The notes under the pieces are model-generated. The model was given only the letters and a program-made list of their open reading frames with translations, ran no database searches and was not told where the DNA came from. A stretch of DNA of 64,000 bases from Limnoglobus roseus (GTDB lineage Bacteria > Planctomycetota > Planctomycetia > Gemmatales > Gemmataceae), in assembly GCF_008254045.1 (NCBI RefSeq), contig NZ_CP042425.1, positions 4,650,001 to 4,714,000 on the forward strand. Direction: 5' to 3'. This document shows, piece after piece, positions 25,032 through 32,732 of the stretch (positions are counted from its first letter, which is position 1; each line of letters starts with the position of its first letter). The position numbers and the translations under genes are program-made.

Positions 25032-25907
25032 ATGATGTTGCTGGAAGGGCCGAAGGCCACGATCACGGCGCTGGCGTTCTCGCCGGACGGCAACGAGTTG
25101 GCCGTCGGCGCGAAGGACGGCACGATCGCGCTCACGACCGTCTTCGACGGCACCTTTCGCACACTCGGTTCCGACACGGTGGCCGTCAACGCTGTGAGCT
25201 TCGACGCGACCGGGGCGATGCTGCTGTACGGCAGCGGGACGGGCTGGTTCGGCTTCCAGCGGACGGGTGAGGAAACTTGGGACGTGCATGCCCCACCGAA
25301 GATGGTCGCGACGACGGCCCTCGCCTTTCTGAATGAGAAAACCCTTGTCCTCGGCGGCGGGGACCGCATCAAGGCGGAGCCGGGGCAACTGGAACTCCAC
25401 GACCTCGTGACCGGGAAGCGGCGGGAGCCCTGGTTCCGCGAACCATCGGGCGTGCGGGCGATCGCGGTACATTCCGACTTGCACACTGTTGCCTGGACGA
25501 ACGCGGCCAATCGGCTGAGCATCTGGAACACGCTGACCCTTGAACCGCGGCACGTCGGCCTGACGCACACGGCTCCGAGCTTGGGCTTCCACCCGGACGG
25601 GGAAGTGCTCGCCGTTGCGGTGGATTACGGCGTGAAACTCTTCGACGTGGCGAGCCGCGACGAGAAGCGGACCCTGAAAGGGCACAGCGGCCGCGTGGCG
25701 GCCGTGGCGTACAGCCCCGACGGGCGGATGCTTGCCACGGCGAGTTGGGACAAGACCGTCCGCCTCTGGGATGCCGCGAGCGGGGCAGAGCGGGCTGCGT
25801 TCGACTGGGGCATCGGCCGCGTGCAGTGCCTCGCGTTCGCGCCGGACGGCTTGCGCCTGGTCGCGGGCGGCGAGAACGGCCTGATCGCGTTGTGGGATAT
25901 GGAGTGA
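25032..25907 (+). CDS. WD40 repeat protein (291 aa)
   Basis: The protein is made of about six or seven WD40-like blades from residue 1 to the C terminus. Typical blades read ATITALAFSPDGNELAVGAK and VAAVAYSPDGRMLATASWDK with VRLWD. There is no signal peptide, kinase or membrane segment, so it is probably a cytoplasmic scaffold. It stands alone: the upstream coupled pair is divergent and the next gene is convergent, three bases from its stop. No partner can be named. Confidence 0.85.
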   Translation: MMLLEGPKATITALAFSPDGNELAVGAKDGTIALTTVFDGTFRTLGSDTVAVNAVSFDATGAMLLYGSGTGWFGFQRTGEETWDVHAPPKMVATTALAFLNEKTLVLGGGDRIKAEPGQLELHDLVTGKRREPWFREPSGVRAIAVHSDLHTVAWTNAANRLSIWNTLTLEPRHVGLTHTAPSLGFHPDGEVLAVAVDYGVKLFDVASRDEKRTLKGHSGRVAAVAYSPDGRMLATASWDKTVRLWDAASGAERAAFDWGIGRVQCLAFAPDGLRLVAGGENGLIALWDME

Positions 25908-25910
25908 ATT

Positions 25911-26741
25911 TCACCGCGAATCGATCAGCACTTCCACGTCCCGCACCCAGCCGACGAACAACGCCTTGAGGAAGTTCCGCCAGTCTTCAATGCCCGCGTC
26001 CGAATCGGATTGGCCGAGGAATAGTTTCGCTCGCTTGGCCCGATCGACCGGTTCGAGGCGGGCCAACTTCAAGGCGTCATCGGCCGTCGTGGGGACGGTT
26101 TCCTCGAGCTTGATCGCGCCGAACCAGAGCAGGATGTTCAGACTTTGCCACGGCACGAACTTCCCGCGCGACAGCAACAGCAGTTGGAGCAGTTCGTCGG
26201 CCGTCAACTCGGGCTTGTCGAAGACGTTCTTGGGAAGATCGCGGTCCAGGCCAGGGAAGGCTTCCAACAGGCCGCGGGTGCGGTGGTCGCGGGTCGGTTC
26301 GCCGTCGGCGTTCGCCTCGATCAGCGATTCCAGGCACATCGCTCCGCCGATCGTGTCGGGCGGTTGCACGCGGTCGAGCAGCCAGCGCTCGGCCGACTTC
26401 TTGACCGGGTAGCGGACCACGACCACACAGCCGAACGGTGCCCGCCGGGCGTTGACCGGGCAGTTCGTGCAGACCGGCACGTGCGGGTCGAGGGCGATGG
26501 CTTCCGCTTCCAGTTGGCCGAGCGTGGTGGATTGCTCAACGGGAGAGCCGTCCTTCATGCGAAGGAGCCGCACCGGCAGGTCGACCGAAAGGTAATCGGG
26601 CCGTGTTGACGCCCGGACTTGCTCGATCCGCTCCCGGACGGCGATCAGGTCGAGCAGGACCGGCGTGCCGGCCCGCGGGTCGCCGTGGCCGAGGTCTTTC
26701 TTCACGCGGCAGGGGAAGTCGATGATCGTTTCGAGCGACAT
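25911..26741 (-). CDS. Hypothetical protein (276 aa), downstream of DUF6065 gene
   Basis: I do not recognise the family. It is soluble, with CTNCPVNARRAPFGC in the middle. That Cys-rich stretch could bind metal. No signal or membrane segment is seen. It follows the DUF6065-like gene by 18 bp on the same strand and is probably co-transcribed with it. The ATG at 26741 has no clear ribosome site, but the alignment of the frame with normal composition begins here. Confidence 0.65.
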   Translation of the reverse strand: MSLETIIDFPCRVKKDLGHGDPRAGTPVLLDLIAVRERIEQVRASTRPDYLSVDLPVRLLRMKDGSPVEQSTTLGQLEAEAIALDPHVPVCTNCPVNARRAPFGCVVVVRYPVKKSAERWLLDRVQPPDTIGGAMCLESLIEANADGEPTRDHRTRGLLEAFPGLDRDLPKNVFDKPELTADELLQLLLLSRGKFVPWQSLNILLWFGAIKLEETVPTTADDALKLARLEPVDRAKRAKLFLGQSDSDAGIEDWRNFLKALFVGWVRDVEVLIDSR

Positions 26742-26759
26742 GGAGAGGGCCGCCGGGGA

Positions 26760-27509
26760 TTACTCTTCGAGTTCGAACTCTTGGATGTCCAGCCGCGTCT
26801 GGTGGCCGTCGAAGGTTCCGCCCTCGGCTTGCTTGCCCTGGAAGTAGTCCTTCTGCCAGCCGCGCTTCACCGCCTCCGGGTCTTTGGTCGTCAGACCGGT
26901 GAGGAAGTTCGACCGGCTCGCCTCCCAGCCGCGGTACTTGTCGTGGAGTTCCGCGTTCTTCTTGAGGTCCATCGTCTTCGGGACCAGCGTCTCGGCGAGG
27001 TTCCGCGGGATCGGGACGATCATGCACACCGGCTCGCCCTTCGTGAAGCGAATCCACTCGCCGGGCCGCGTGACCTTCCAGTTCATGGTGAAGGTGCTGA
27101 ACGCCCAGTCGGTTTCGACGACGCCTTCGAGGGCTTGAATGCCGTCCTTGAACTGGTTGCTCGGCCCCTTCACCCAGAGGTTGATCCCCTGGGGCGTGCG
27201 GAACAGGTACGGCAGCGAGAACGTCAGCACGCCGTAGCCGAAGTGCGTGGACACGGCCGCGTCGCGGTTGTCGAGGAAGCGCAGTTCGATGTCGGTCTTG
27301 TCCGCCCCGCCGTACCAGTACAACTCGAAACTACACGGGCAGGTCACGAACCACCCCGCCTGGTTGGCGATGTTCAGCGGCAGGCAGCGGTACGCGAATT
27401 TCTGGTTCGTCGCGCTCATCCACTCCCGCTCGAACGGGGCGGCGACGATCTCCATGTTCGGCGGGTTGTTGATGCGGTAGGCAACAATCGCGTGATCGTC
27501 GTCGGCCAT
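26760..27509 (-). CDS. DUF6065-like protein (249 aa)
   Basis: The sequence matches what I know of the DUF6065 group. It has RCLPLNIANQAGW near the start, then a GYGVLTFSLPYLFRTPQG block, VKGPSNQFKDGIQALEG, VVETDWAFSTFTMNWKVTRP and a final GEPVCMIVPIP. Function is unknown. It is soluble and lacks a signal peptide. A palindromic repeat sits 31 bp upstream, and purF lies beyond it on the same strand, so the gene could be downstream in the purF unit. The gene after it (25911-26741) is 18 bp away. Confidence 0.75.
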   Translation of the reverse strand: MADDDHAIVAYRINNPPNMEIVAAPFEREWMSATNQKFAYRCLPLNIANQAGWFVTCPCSFELYWYGGADKTDIELRFLDNRDAAVSTHFGYGVLTFSLPYLFRTPQGINLWVKGPSNQFKDGIQALEGVVETDWAFSTFTMNWKVTRPGEWIRFTKGEPVCMIVPIPRNLAETLVPKTMDLKKNAELHDKYRGWEASRSNFLTGLTTKDPEAVKRGWQKDYFQGKQAEGGTFDGHQTRLDIQEFELEE

Positions 27510-27540
27510 GAGTGCGAACTTCCCGGGAATAAAACGGATA

Positions 27541-27642
27541 TAACCACAGAGGACATGGAGAGCACAGAGTAGAGAAGACCGAGAAGAGTCGATTCTTCCC
27601 TCGGTTTTGTCTGCTCTGTGCTCTCCGTGTCCTCTGTGGTTA
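27541..27642. repeat. Imperfect inverted repeat of the ACCACAGAGGAC type
   Basis: Positions 27541-27573 and 27610-27642 are reverse complements apart from two mismatches, around a 36-bp centre that pairs further. The arms begin TAACCACAGAGGAC. The element fills most of the gap between purF (stop at 27652) and the DUF6065-like gene, both on the minus strand. The transcript would form a long hairpin. Confidence 0.88.
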
Positions 27643-27651
27643 ATTCTTCTC

Positions 27652-29247
27652 TTATCGCGCGCTCGTGATCGGCACGCCGGCTTCGTAGGTGCGGCCGTCC
27701 TCGTTCTTGCTCCGGAGCGACAGTTGGTAAAGTTGTTCGCCCACCGGGGTCGGATACTCCCGCGTCAGGCACGCCCGGCAAAGTTGTTCGGGCGACTTGT
27801 CCAAGCACCGCGCCACCGCCTCGACCGGCAGGTACAAGAGCGAATCGGCTCCGAGTTCCGTTGCCATCGCCCGTTGCTCGGCCAGCGTCGGAACCATCCC
27901 GGCCATCCGCGACGGGGCGTAGAGTTCCTTCACAGTGGACATGTCGATGCCGTAGAAGCACGGCGAGATGATCGGCGGGCAGGCCACGCGGACGTGAATT
28001 TCCTTCGCCCCGCCGACGTCCTTGATGTAGTTGAGCAGCGTTTTCAGAGTCGTGCTGCGGACGATCGAGTCCTCGACGAGCAGCACTTTTTTGCCTTCGA
28101 GCACCTCGCGGAGCGGCGTGAACTTCAGCCGCACCTTGTCCGCCCGGTTGCCGCCCTCAATGAACGTCCGGCCGACGTACCGATTGCGAATCAACCCTTC
28201 CCGGGAAGGGATGCCGAGTTCGAACGCCATCGCGTCGGCGGCCGCCTTGCCCGTGTCCGGCACCGGCACGACGATCGTGTCGGCCTCGTCGATCGGGAAT
28301 AAGTTCATTTGCCGTTCTTGTTCCGCCAACTCCTTCCCGAGCGCTGAGCGGGACAGGTAAACGCTCCGGTCGTCGAGCGTGCTGCCGACATTGGCGAAAT
28401 AAATCCACTCGAAGAAGCAGTGGGCCGTCCGCTTCGACTCGGCGTACTTGTGGATGGCGAACTTGCCGTCGCGGATCAAGATGAGGTGGCCGGGTTCGAG
28501 CGAGTGAATGTCCGACGACGAGAAGCCGAGGTTCAAGAGCGGCACGCTCTCACTCGCAGCGGCGAAGAGGCGGCCGTCGAAGGCGTAGCACAGCGGCCGA
28601 ATGCCGAGCGGGTCGCGGGACACGACCATTTCGCCCTGGGCGTTCAGGAAGACGATGTTGTACGCCCCGTCGAACTTTTCACTCAGGTTGCGGAAGATCT
28701 GTACCGGGTCGTCGTTGCCGAGGTTCTGCATCTCGCGGCCGAGGTAGTGCAGGATGACTTCGGTGTCGTTGTCCTTGCGGACGATGTGGTAGTCGGGGTT
28801 GTTTTCGAGGAGTTCGTCTTGGAGTTTCGCGAAGTTGGCGAGTTGGCCGTTGAACGCGAACGCGAACCATTTCCATTTCTGCGAGTGCTTCCGTTCGAAC
28901 GGTTGAGCGTATTCGCGATTATCTTGGCCACAGGTCGCGTACCGAACGTGGCCGATGACCGCCCGCCCGCCGTGGTTCTCGATGATGCTCGCGTGCTTCT
29001 CCGGCCGGGCCATTCGGAAGGCTTCGGAGACGGGGCCGAGTTCTTTGTACGTGTCGAGGAGCTTGCCGCGACCGGGGTTGTAGCCGCTCATGCCGGCCGC
29101 GAGTTGGCCGCGATTCTGGAGGTCTAACAGCATCCGCGGCATCAACCGGGCGATTTCGTCCGGGTCGCCGTTCCAGACCTGCGAACGAATGTCCGTCCCA
29201 AGGTCGTAGAGGGCGGCGATGCCGCATTCGTGCTGGAGTTCGTCCAT
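27652..29247 (-). CDS. purF: Amidophosphoribosyltransferase
   Basis: The 531-aa protein catalyses the first committed step of purine synthesis, making phosphoribosylamine from PRPP and glutamine. The glutaminase half starts at the conserved CGIAALYD, so catalytic Cys8 follows a seven-residue propeptide. RGQLAAGMSGYN and GHVRYATCGQDN follow. The transferase half carries the PRPP site VLLVEDSIVRSTT. A C-terminal Cys-rich region (Cys at QLCRACL) resembles the iron-sulfur type of PurF. The ATG at 29247 gives this short propeptide. There is no other purine gene nearby. It is single and preceded by a divergent unknown gene. Confidence 0.93.
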   Translation of the reverse strand: MDELQHECGIAALYDLGTDIRSQVWNGDPDEIARLMPRMLLDLQNRGQLAAGMSGYNPGRGKLLDTYKELGPVSEAFRMARPEKHASIIENHGGRAVIGHVRYATCGQDNREYAQPFERKHSQKWKWFAFAFNGQLANFAKLQDELLENNPDYHIVRKDNDTEVILHYLGREMQNLGNDDPVQIFRNLSEKFDGAYNIVFLNAQGEMVVSRDPLGIRPLCYAFDGRLFAAASESVPLLNLGFSSSDIHSLEPGHLILIRDGKFAIHKYAESKRTAHCFFEWIYFANVGSTLDDRSVYLSRSALGKELAEQERQMNLFPIDEADTIVVPVPDTGKAAADAMAFELGIPSREGLIRNRYVGRTFIEGGNRADKVRLKFTPLREVLEGKKVLLVEDSIVRSTTLKTLLNYIKDVGGAKEIHVRVACPPIISPCFYGIDMSTVKELYAPSRMAGMVPTLAEQRAMATELGADSLLYLPVEAVARCLDKSPEQLCRACLTREYPTPVGEQLYQLSLRSKNEDGRTYEAGVPITSAR

Positions 29248-29521
29248 GGAGCCCGCCTAATGAGGGTTGCGAGTCGGCGACGGTCAAGCATGGGGATTTT
29301 CGGAGGGACGACCCCCCACTGTGAATTTATATCTCGCGGTTCGGTGTGGAAATAGAGAAGTGACCTTGGATCGCGACCCCGGGCGGAAATCGGACTGCCG
29401 CGACCCGACTTTCCGTGGCTTCTTACCCCGCACGAACTACAACGACCACGGGACTTTACGCGGACCACCGTCCGGTCCTGCCGGTTCTGACGGCGGCGAG
29501 AAATTTTCGGAGAAAGTGGCG

Positions 29522-30691
29522 ATGGATTCGACGACCCCCCCGATCACGAGTGAGCAGTTCGAAAGTCTCCGCGACCTGCTCAACACCGCCGGGCCGAAGG
29601 CGGCCGTGGCGAAACTGTGCGATGATCTGCGGGCGGCCGGCGATTACCACTCACTCTTCTACGCCTTATTGATGAAGAAGCGGGTCGAGTTGGGCGTGTC
29701 CCCGTTCCCGACCGGACCGTCCAACGATTTGCCACCGGAGGCGCACGAACCTTACGAGGGGGCCATTCGCGATGCCGCCCGTGAAGTCGGGAACATCTAC
29801 TTGAAGAACCACGAATTCGCGAAGGCGTGGGGCTTCTTCCGCCTGATCGGCGAACCGGGTCCGGTGAAGGCCGCACTCGACGCCTACGAACCCGGACCGG
29901 ACGATGACACCTACCCGGTCGTCGACATCGCGTGGCACCAACAAGTCCACCCGCGCAAGGGCTTCGACATTTACCTGAGCCGTCACGGCATCTGTTCCAC
30001 CATCACGATGGTCGGCGGCACCGATCTGAACGCTCACCCGGACTTGCGGACCTACTGCTATACTGGCCTCGCTCGCACTTTGCACGAACAACTCTCCGAG
30101 CGATTGCGGAACGACCTGGAATCCCACAACCTGCCGGTCGGCAGCACGATCGGCGAGATGCTCAAGGACGAATTGTTCGGCGAGGACGTGTATCACATTG
30201 ACGTCTCGCACCTGTCGTCGGTCGTGCAGATGGCCTTGCAACTGCCACTGACGGAGACTGCCGCCCTGGAGCACGCTCGCGACCTGAGCGCCTATGGCCA
30301 ACGCCTCGCCCGACAATTCCAAGGCGACGCGGACGCTCCCTTTGAGAACACCTACGCCGACTACTCTGTGTACCTCGACATCCTCCTCGGCCGCAACGTG
30401 GAGGTGGGCTTGCAGCACTTCGAAGCCAAGGTTGAGCGCGAACTGGAAGAAGGGAACTCGTTCCCGGCTGAGGTCTACATCAACCTGCTCCTGAAACTGG
30501 ACCGGAAGGCCGAGGCCCTTGCTGCCGGGCGGAAATACCTTTCACGGTTGCCCGACGACCGCGGGTTGTCTTGCCCGAGCGTAATGGATCTGGCCCGACA
30601 GGTCGGCGATTACCCCACTCTGGCCCTGGCGGCCCAAGAAAAGGGCGATCCCGTGATGTACCTCGCCGGCCTCATCGCTCGCCCGTCTTGA
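29522..30691 (+). CDS. Conserved hypothetical protein (389 aa), helical repeats
   Basis: No family is recognised. The sequence is soluble and mostly helical, with TPR-like helix pairs: a first region about 15-120, a middle DIYLSRHGICSTITMVGGTD strand-containing section, and a C-terminal LLLKLDRKAEALAAGRKYLSRL pair typical of TPRs. The ATG at 29522 is preceded by GGAG at nine bases; a longer frame to 29267 runs into sequence without gene-like composition. It is divergent from purF and upstream of the sigma factor by 410 bp. Confidence 0.68.
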   Translation: MDSTTPPITSEQFESLRDLLNTAGPKAAVAKLCDDLRAAGDYHSLFYALLMKKRVELGVSPFPTGPSNDLPPEAHEPYEGAIRDAAREVGNIYLKNHEFAKAWGFFRLIGEPGPVKAALDAYEPGPDDDTYPVVDIAWHQQVHPRKGFDIYLSRHGICSTITMVGGTDLNAHPDLRTYCYTGLARTLHEQLSERLRNDLESHNLPVGSTIGEMLKDELFGEDVYHIDVSHLSSVVQMALQLPLTETAALEHARDLSAYGQRLARQFQGDADAPFENTYADYSVYLDILLGRNVEVGLQHFEAKVERELEEGNSFPAEVYINLLLKLDRKAEALAAGRKYLSRLPDDRGLSCPSVMDLARQVGDYPTLALAAQEKGDPVMYLAGLIARPS

Positions 30692-30814
30692 TGCTCACAC
30701 CTCAATTCTAACTTCTGCAAGATGTTCCGATTGTGCCGTGTGGGCCGGTGGTGAAACTCGGGGCGCACATTCGGTCCATCTTCGCCACATTTCCCAGGGC
30801 GGAAAGTTTTCACT

Positions 30815-30843
30815 CCGACCTCGCCCCGCATAAGGGGTATAAT
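30815..30843 (+). promoter_or_regulatory. Candidate promoter P1 of the sigma factor
   Basis: A perfect -10 hexamer TATAAT (30838-30843) has CCGACC 17 bases upstream, matching TTGACA at three positions. It lies about 258 bases before the sigma factor ATG. Confidence 0.55.
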
Positions 30844-30913
30844 GATTACGTCTTCAGTGCATAACCGGGCCGACGTGAACCTCCCGGTTTCATCGACCGT
30901 CATAATCTCCTAG

Positions 30914-30943
30914 TTGGTGGTCGAAACGCCACTGGCGTACAAT
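30914..30943 (+). promoter_or_regulatory. Candidate promoter P2 of the sigma factor
   Basis: TTGGTG (30914-30919) and TACAAT (30938-30943) are 18 bases apart. A T-run follows. It is weaker than P1 but closer to the gene (about 158 bases). Confidence 0.45.
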
Positions 30944-31101
30944 TTTTCGTTCATGGTCGGTTGAACGCCCGGAACCGTTCATACGACTTTGCACCGACGC
31001 TTTCCTGCTGGTAAGCCGCACGGATTTTCAGACGTTTGGCAGCTGTACCGTGTGAAGTCGGGTGGCCGTCCGCGGTTCCCCCCCACGAGGTATCCGCACT
31101 C

Positions 31102-32643
31102 ATGAGCCGTTTGATGCCAGTCGATAATGACCTGTTCACCAAAAGTCTTCGCACCAAGGAGCCGCACTTGAGCATCGACGACGAAGACGATTTGGATGAA
31201 CCGGACGACGTTGACGAGGACACGGCCCTCGAAGCGACCGACGAGCAGATTGCGGAACAGGTTGTCGAAGAGTCTTCCTCGAGTTCCGACGACGCCCTCG
31301 GCCTCTACCTGCGGCAGATGGGCGAAATCCGGTTGCTGAACCGCACCGAAGAGCTTTCCATTGCCGAGCACTTGGAACGCACCCGCACCCGCTTCCGCCA
31401 CGCGGCCCTGTACTGCACGCGGATCGTCGGCCGGGCGATGTACACCTTCGAGCGGGTGCTGGCCGGGCACGCGCCGATCGATCCGACGATCGACGTGTAC
31501 TCGACCGTCGAGATGCGGATGAGCCGGGCGCAAATCCTGTCGCGGATGCCGCACAACCTGCCGCTGGTCCGCCGCCTCCTGCACGAAGAGGCCGACGCCT
31601 TCTCGACCGGGTTGAAGCTGGACTTGATGGACGACACCGTTTGGCAGCGGAACCGCTTCCGCCGGCTGATGAAGGTCAACCGCCTGATGGCCGAACTGTC
31701 GCCCCGCACGGAACTGCTTGAACAGTGGGTCGACGAACTTGCCGACATGGCCGACGAGATGAAGCACCTCGTCCGGGCCGTCGATGGCCAGTTCAGTGAC
31801 TACCCAGAACCGGCCCAGCGGTTGACCGACGCCCAGAACAAGATTCACATGACGGCGGGTGAACTGTTCGCCGCGGTGCGGGTTCTCAAGAAGCGACGGC
31901 ACGCATACCAGATCGTTCGCCGTCAGTTGGCCGAGGCGAACCTGCGGTTGGTGGTGAGCATCGCCAAGAATTACCGCAACCGCGGCCTGCCTTTCGCTGA
32001 TCTGATTCAGGAAGGTAACCGCGGCCTGATGCGGGCGGTGGACAAGTACGAACACCGCCGCGGCTTCAAGTTCGGCACCTACGCGACCTGGTGGATTCGT
32101 CAGGGCGTGCAACGGGCACTCGCCGACAACGCCCGCACTGTCCGCGTGCCGTGTCACCAGATCGGCCTGCTGGCGAAGATGGAGCGGAAGCGGAACGAAC
32201 TGACGGTGGCGACCGGCCGCGAGCCCACGAACGAGGAACTGTCGGCCGCGCTCGGCGTGAAGGAAGAGGAAACGCGGTCGTTGCGGTTGGTCGGCCGGCA
32301 GCCGATGAGCCTGCACGACCCGATCGGCGGCGACGGCGAGCGGTCGGTGGAAGATTTCCTCTCGGGCGCGGAGGTGCCGAACCCCGGCGAACACGTGGAT
32401 CAACGGCTCCTGAAGGAACGGATCAACGAGGTTCTCCGGTCTTTGGCCCCCCGCGAACGGGAGGTGATCGAACTCCGCTACGGGTTGAAGGACGGCACGC
32501 CGCGGACCCTCGACGACGTGGCCAAGCACTACGGCATTACCCGCGAGCGCATCCGCCAAATTGAAGCCCGCGGCCTACTGAAGCTCCGCCAGCCGACGCG
32601 AATGAACCGCCTGGAGCAGTTCACCGACGACCAGTTGAACTGA
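31102..32643 (+). CDS. RNA polymerase sigma-70 factor (RpoD-like)
   Basis: The 513-aa protein directs RNA polymerase to promoters. After an acidic head it has region 1.2 (ALGLYLRQMGEIRLL). About 150 poorly conserved residues follow, then region 2 with LVVSIAKNYRNRGLPFADLI and GTYATWWIRQGVQRALAD. Region 3 comes next, and region 4 has LAPREREVIELRYGL and a helix-turn-helix near ITRERIRQIEARG. The overall pattern is RpoD-like, but in the -10-reading segment the usual RQAITRAIADQ is RQGVQRALADN. Planctomycetes carry several RpoD-like factors, so I do not call it the housekeeping one. The ATG at 31102 is preferred to an in-frame ATG at 31036 because GAGG precedes it. Confidence 0.9.
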   Translation: MSRLMPVDNDLFTKSLRTKEPHLSIDDEDDLDEPDDVDEDTALEATDEQIAEQVVEESSSSSDDALGLYLRQMGEIRLLNRTEELSIAEHLERTRTRFRHAALYCTRIVGRAMYTFERVLAGHAPIDPTIDVYSTVEMRMSRAQILSRMPHNLPLVRRLLHEEADAFSTGLKLDLMDDTVWQRNRFRRLMKVNRLMAELSPRTELLEQWVDELADMADEMKHLVRAVDGQFSDYPEPAQRLTDAQNKIHMTAGELFAAVRVLKKRRHAYQIVRRQLAEANLRLVVSIAKNYRNRGLPFADLIQEGNRGLMRAVDKYEHRRGFKFGTYATWWIRQGVQRALADNARTVRVPCHQIGLLAKMERKRNELTVATGREPTNEELSAALGVKEEETRSLRLVGRQPMSLHDPIGGDGERSVEDFLSGAEVPNPGEHVDQRLLKERINEVLRSLAPREREVIELRYGLKDGTPRTLDDVAKHYGITRERIRQIEARGLLKLRQPTRMNRLEQFTDDQLN

Positions 32644-32655
32644 TTCGAGTGGGTC

Positions 32656-32705
32656 AAACGGCGAGGGGCGGGAACGATCACCGTCGTTCCCGCCCCTCGC
32701 CGTTT
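32656..32705. terminator. Bidirectional terminator between sigma factor and PQQ-like gene
   Basis: Two perfect 21-bp arms, 32656-32676 and 32685-32705, form a GC-rich hairpin with AAA on the left and TTT on the right. It lies 12 bases after the sigma factor stop codon and 28 bases after the stop of the convergent 1284-aa gene, so it can serve both strands. Confidence 0.75.
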
Positions 32706-32732
32706 CGTTAGTTCCGCAGGAATCCAATCGGA

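Larger units (their letters stand above)
30692..31101. other. 410-bp gene-free leader of the sigma factor
   Basis: No coding frame is supported here. The stretch holds two candidate promoters on the plus strand (30815-30843 and 30914-30943). It also holds a short imperfect hairpin AACCGGG/CCCGGTT (about 30862-30888). A GAGG lies 11 bases before the sigma factor ATG. The transcript from either promoter would have a 5' leader of roughly 150-250 bases. Confidence 0.6.
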
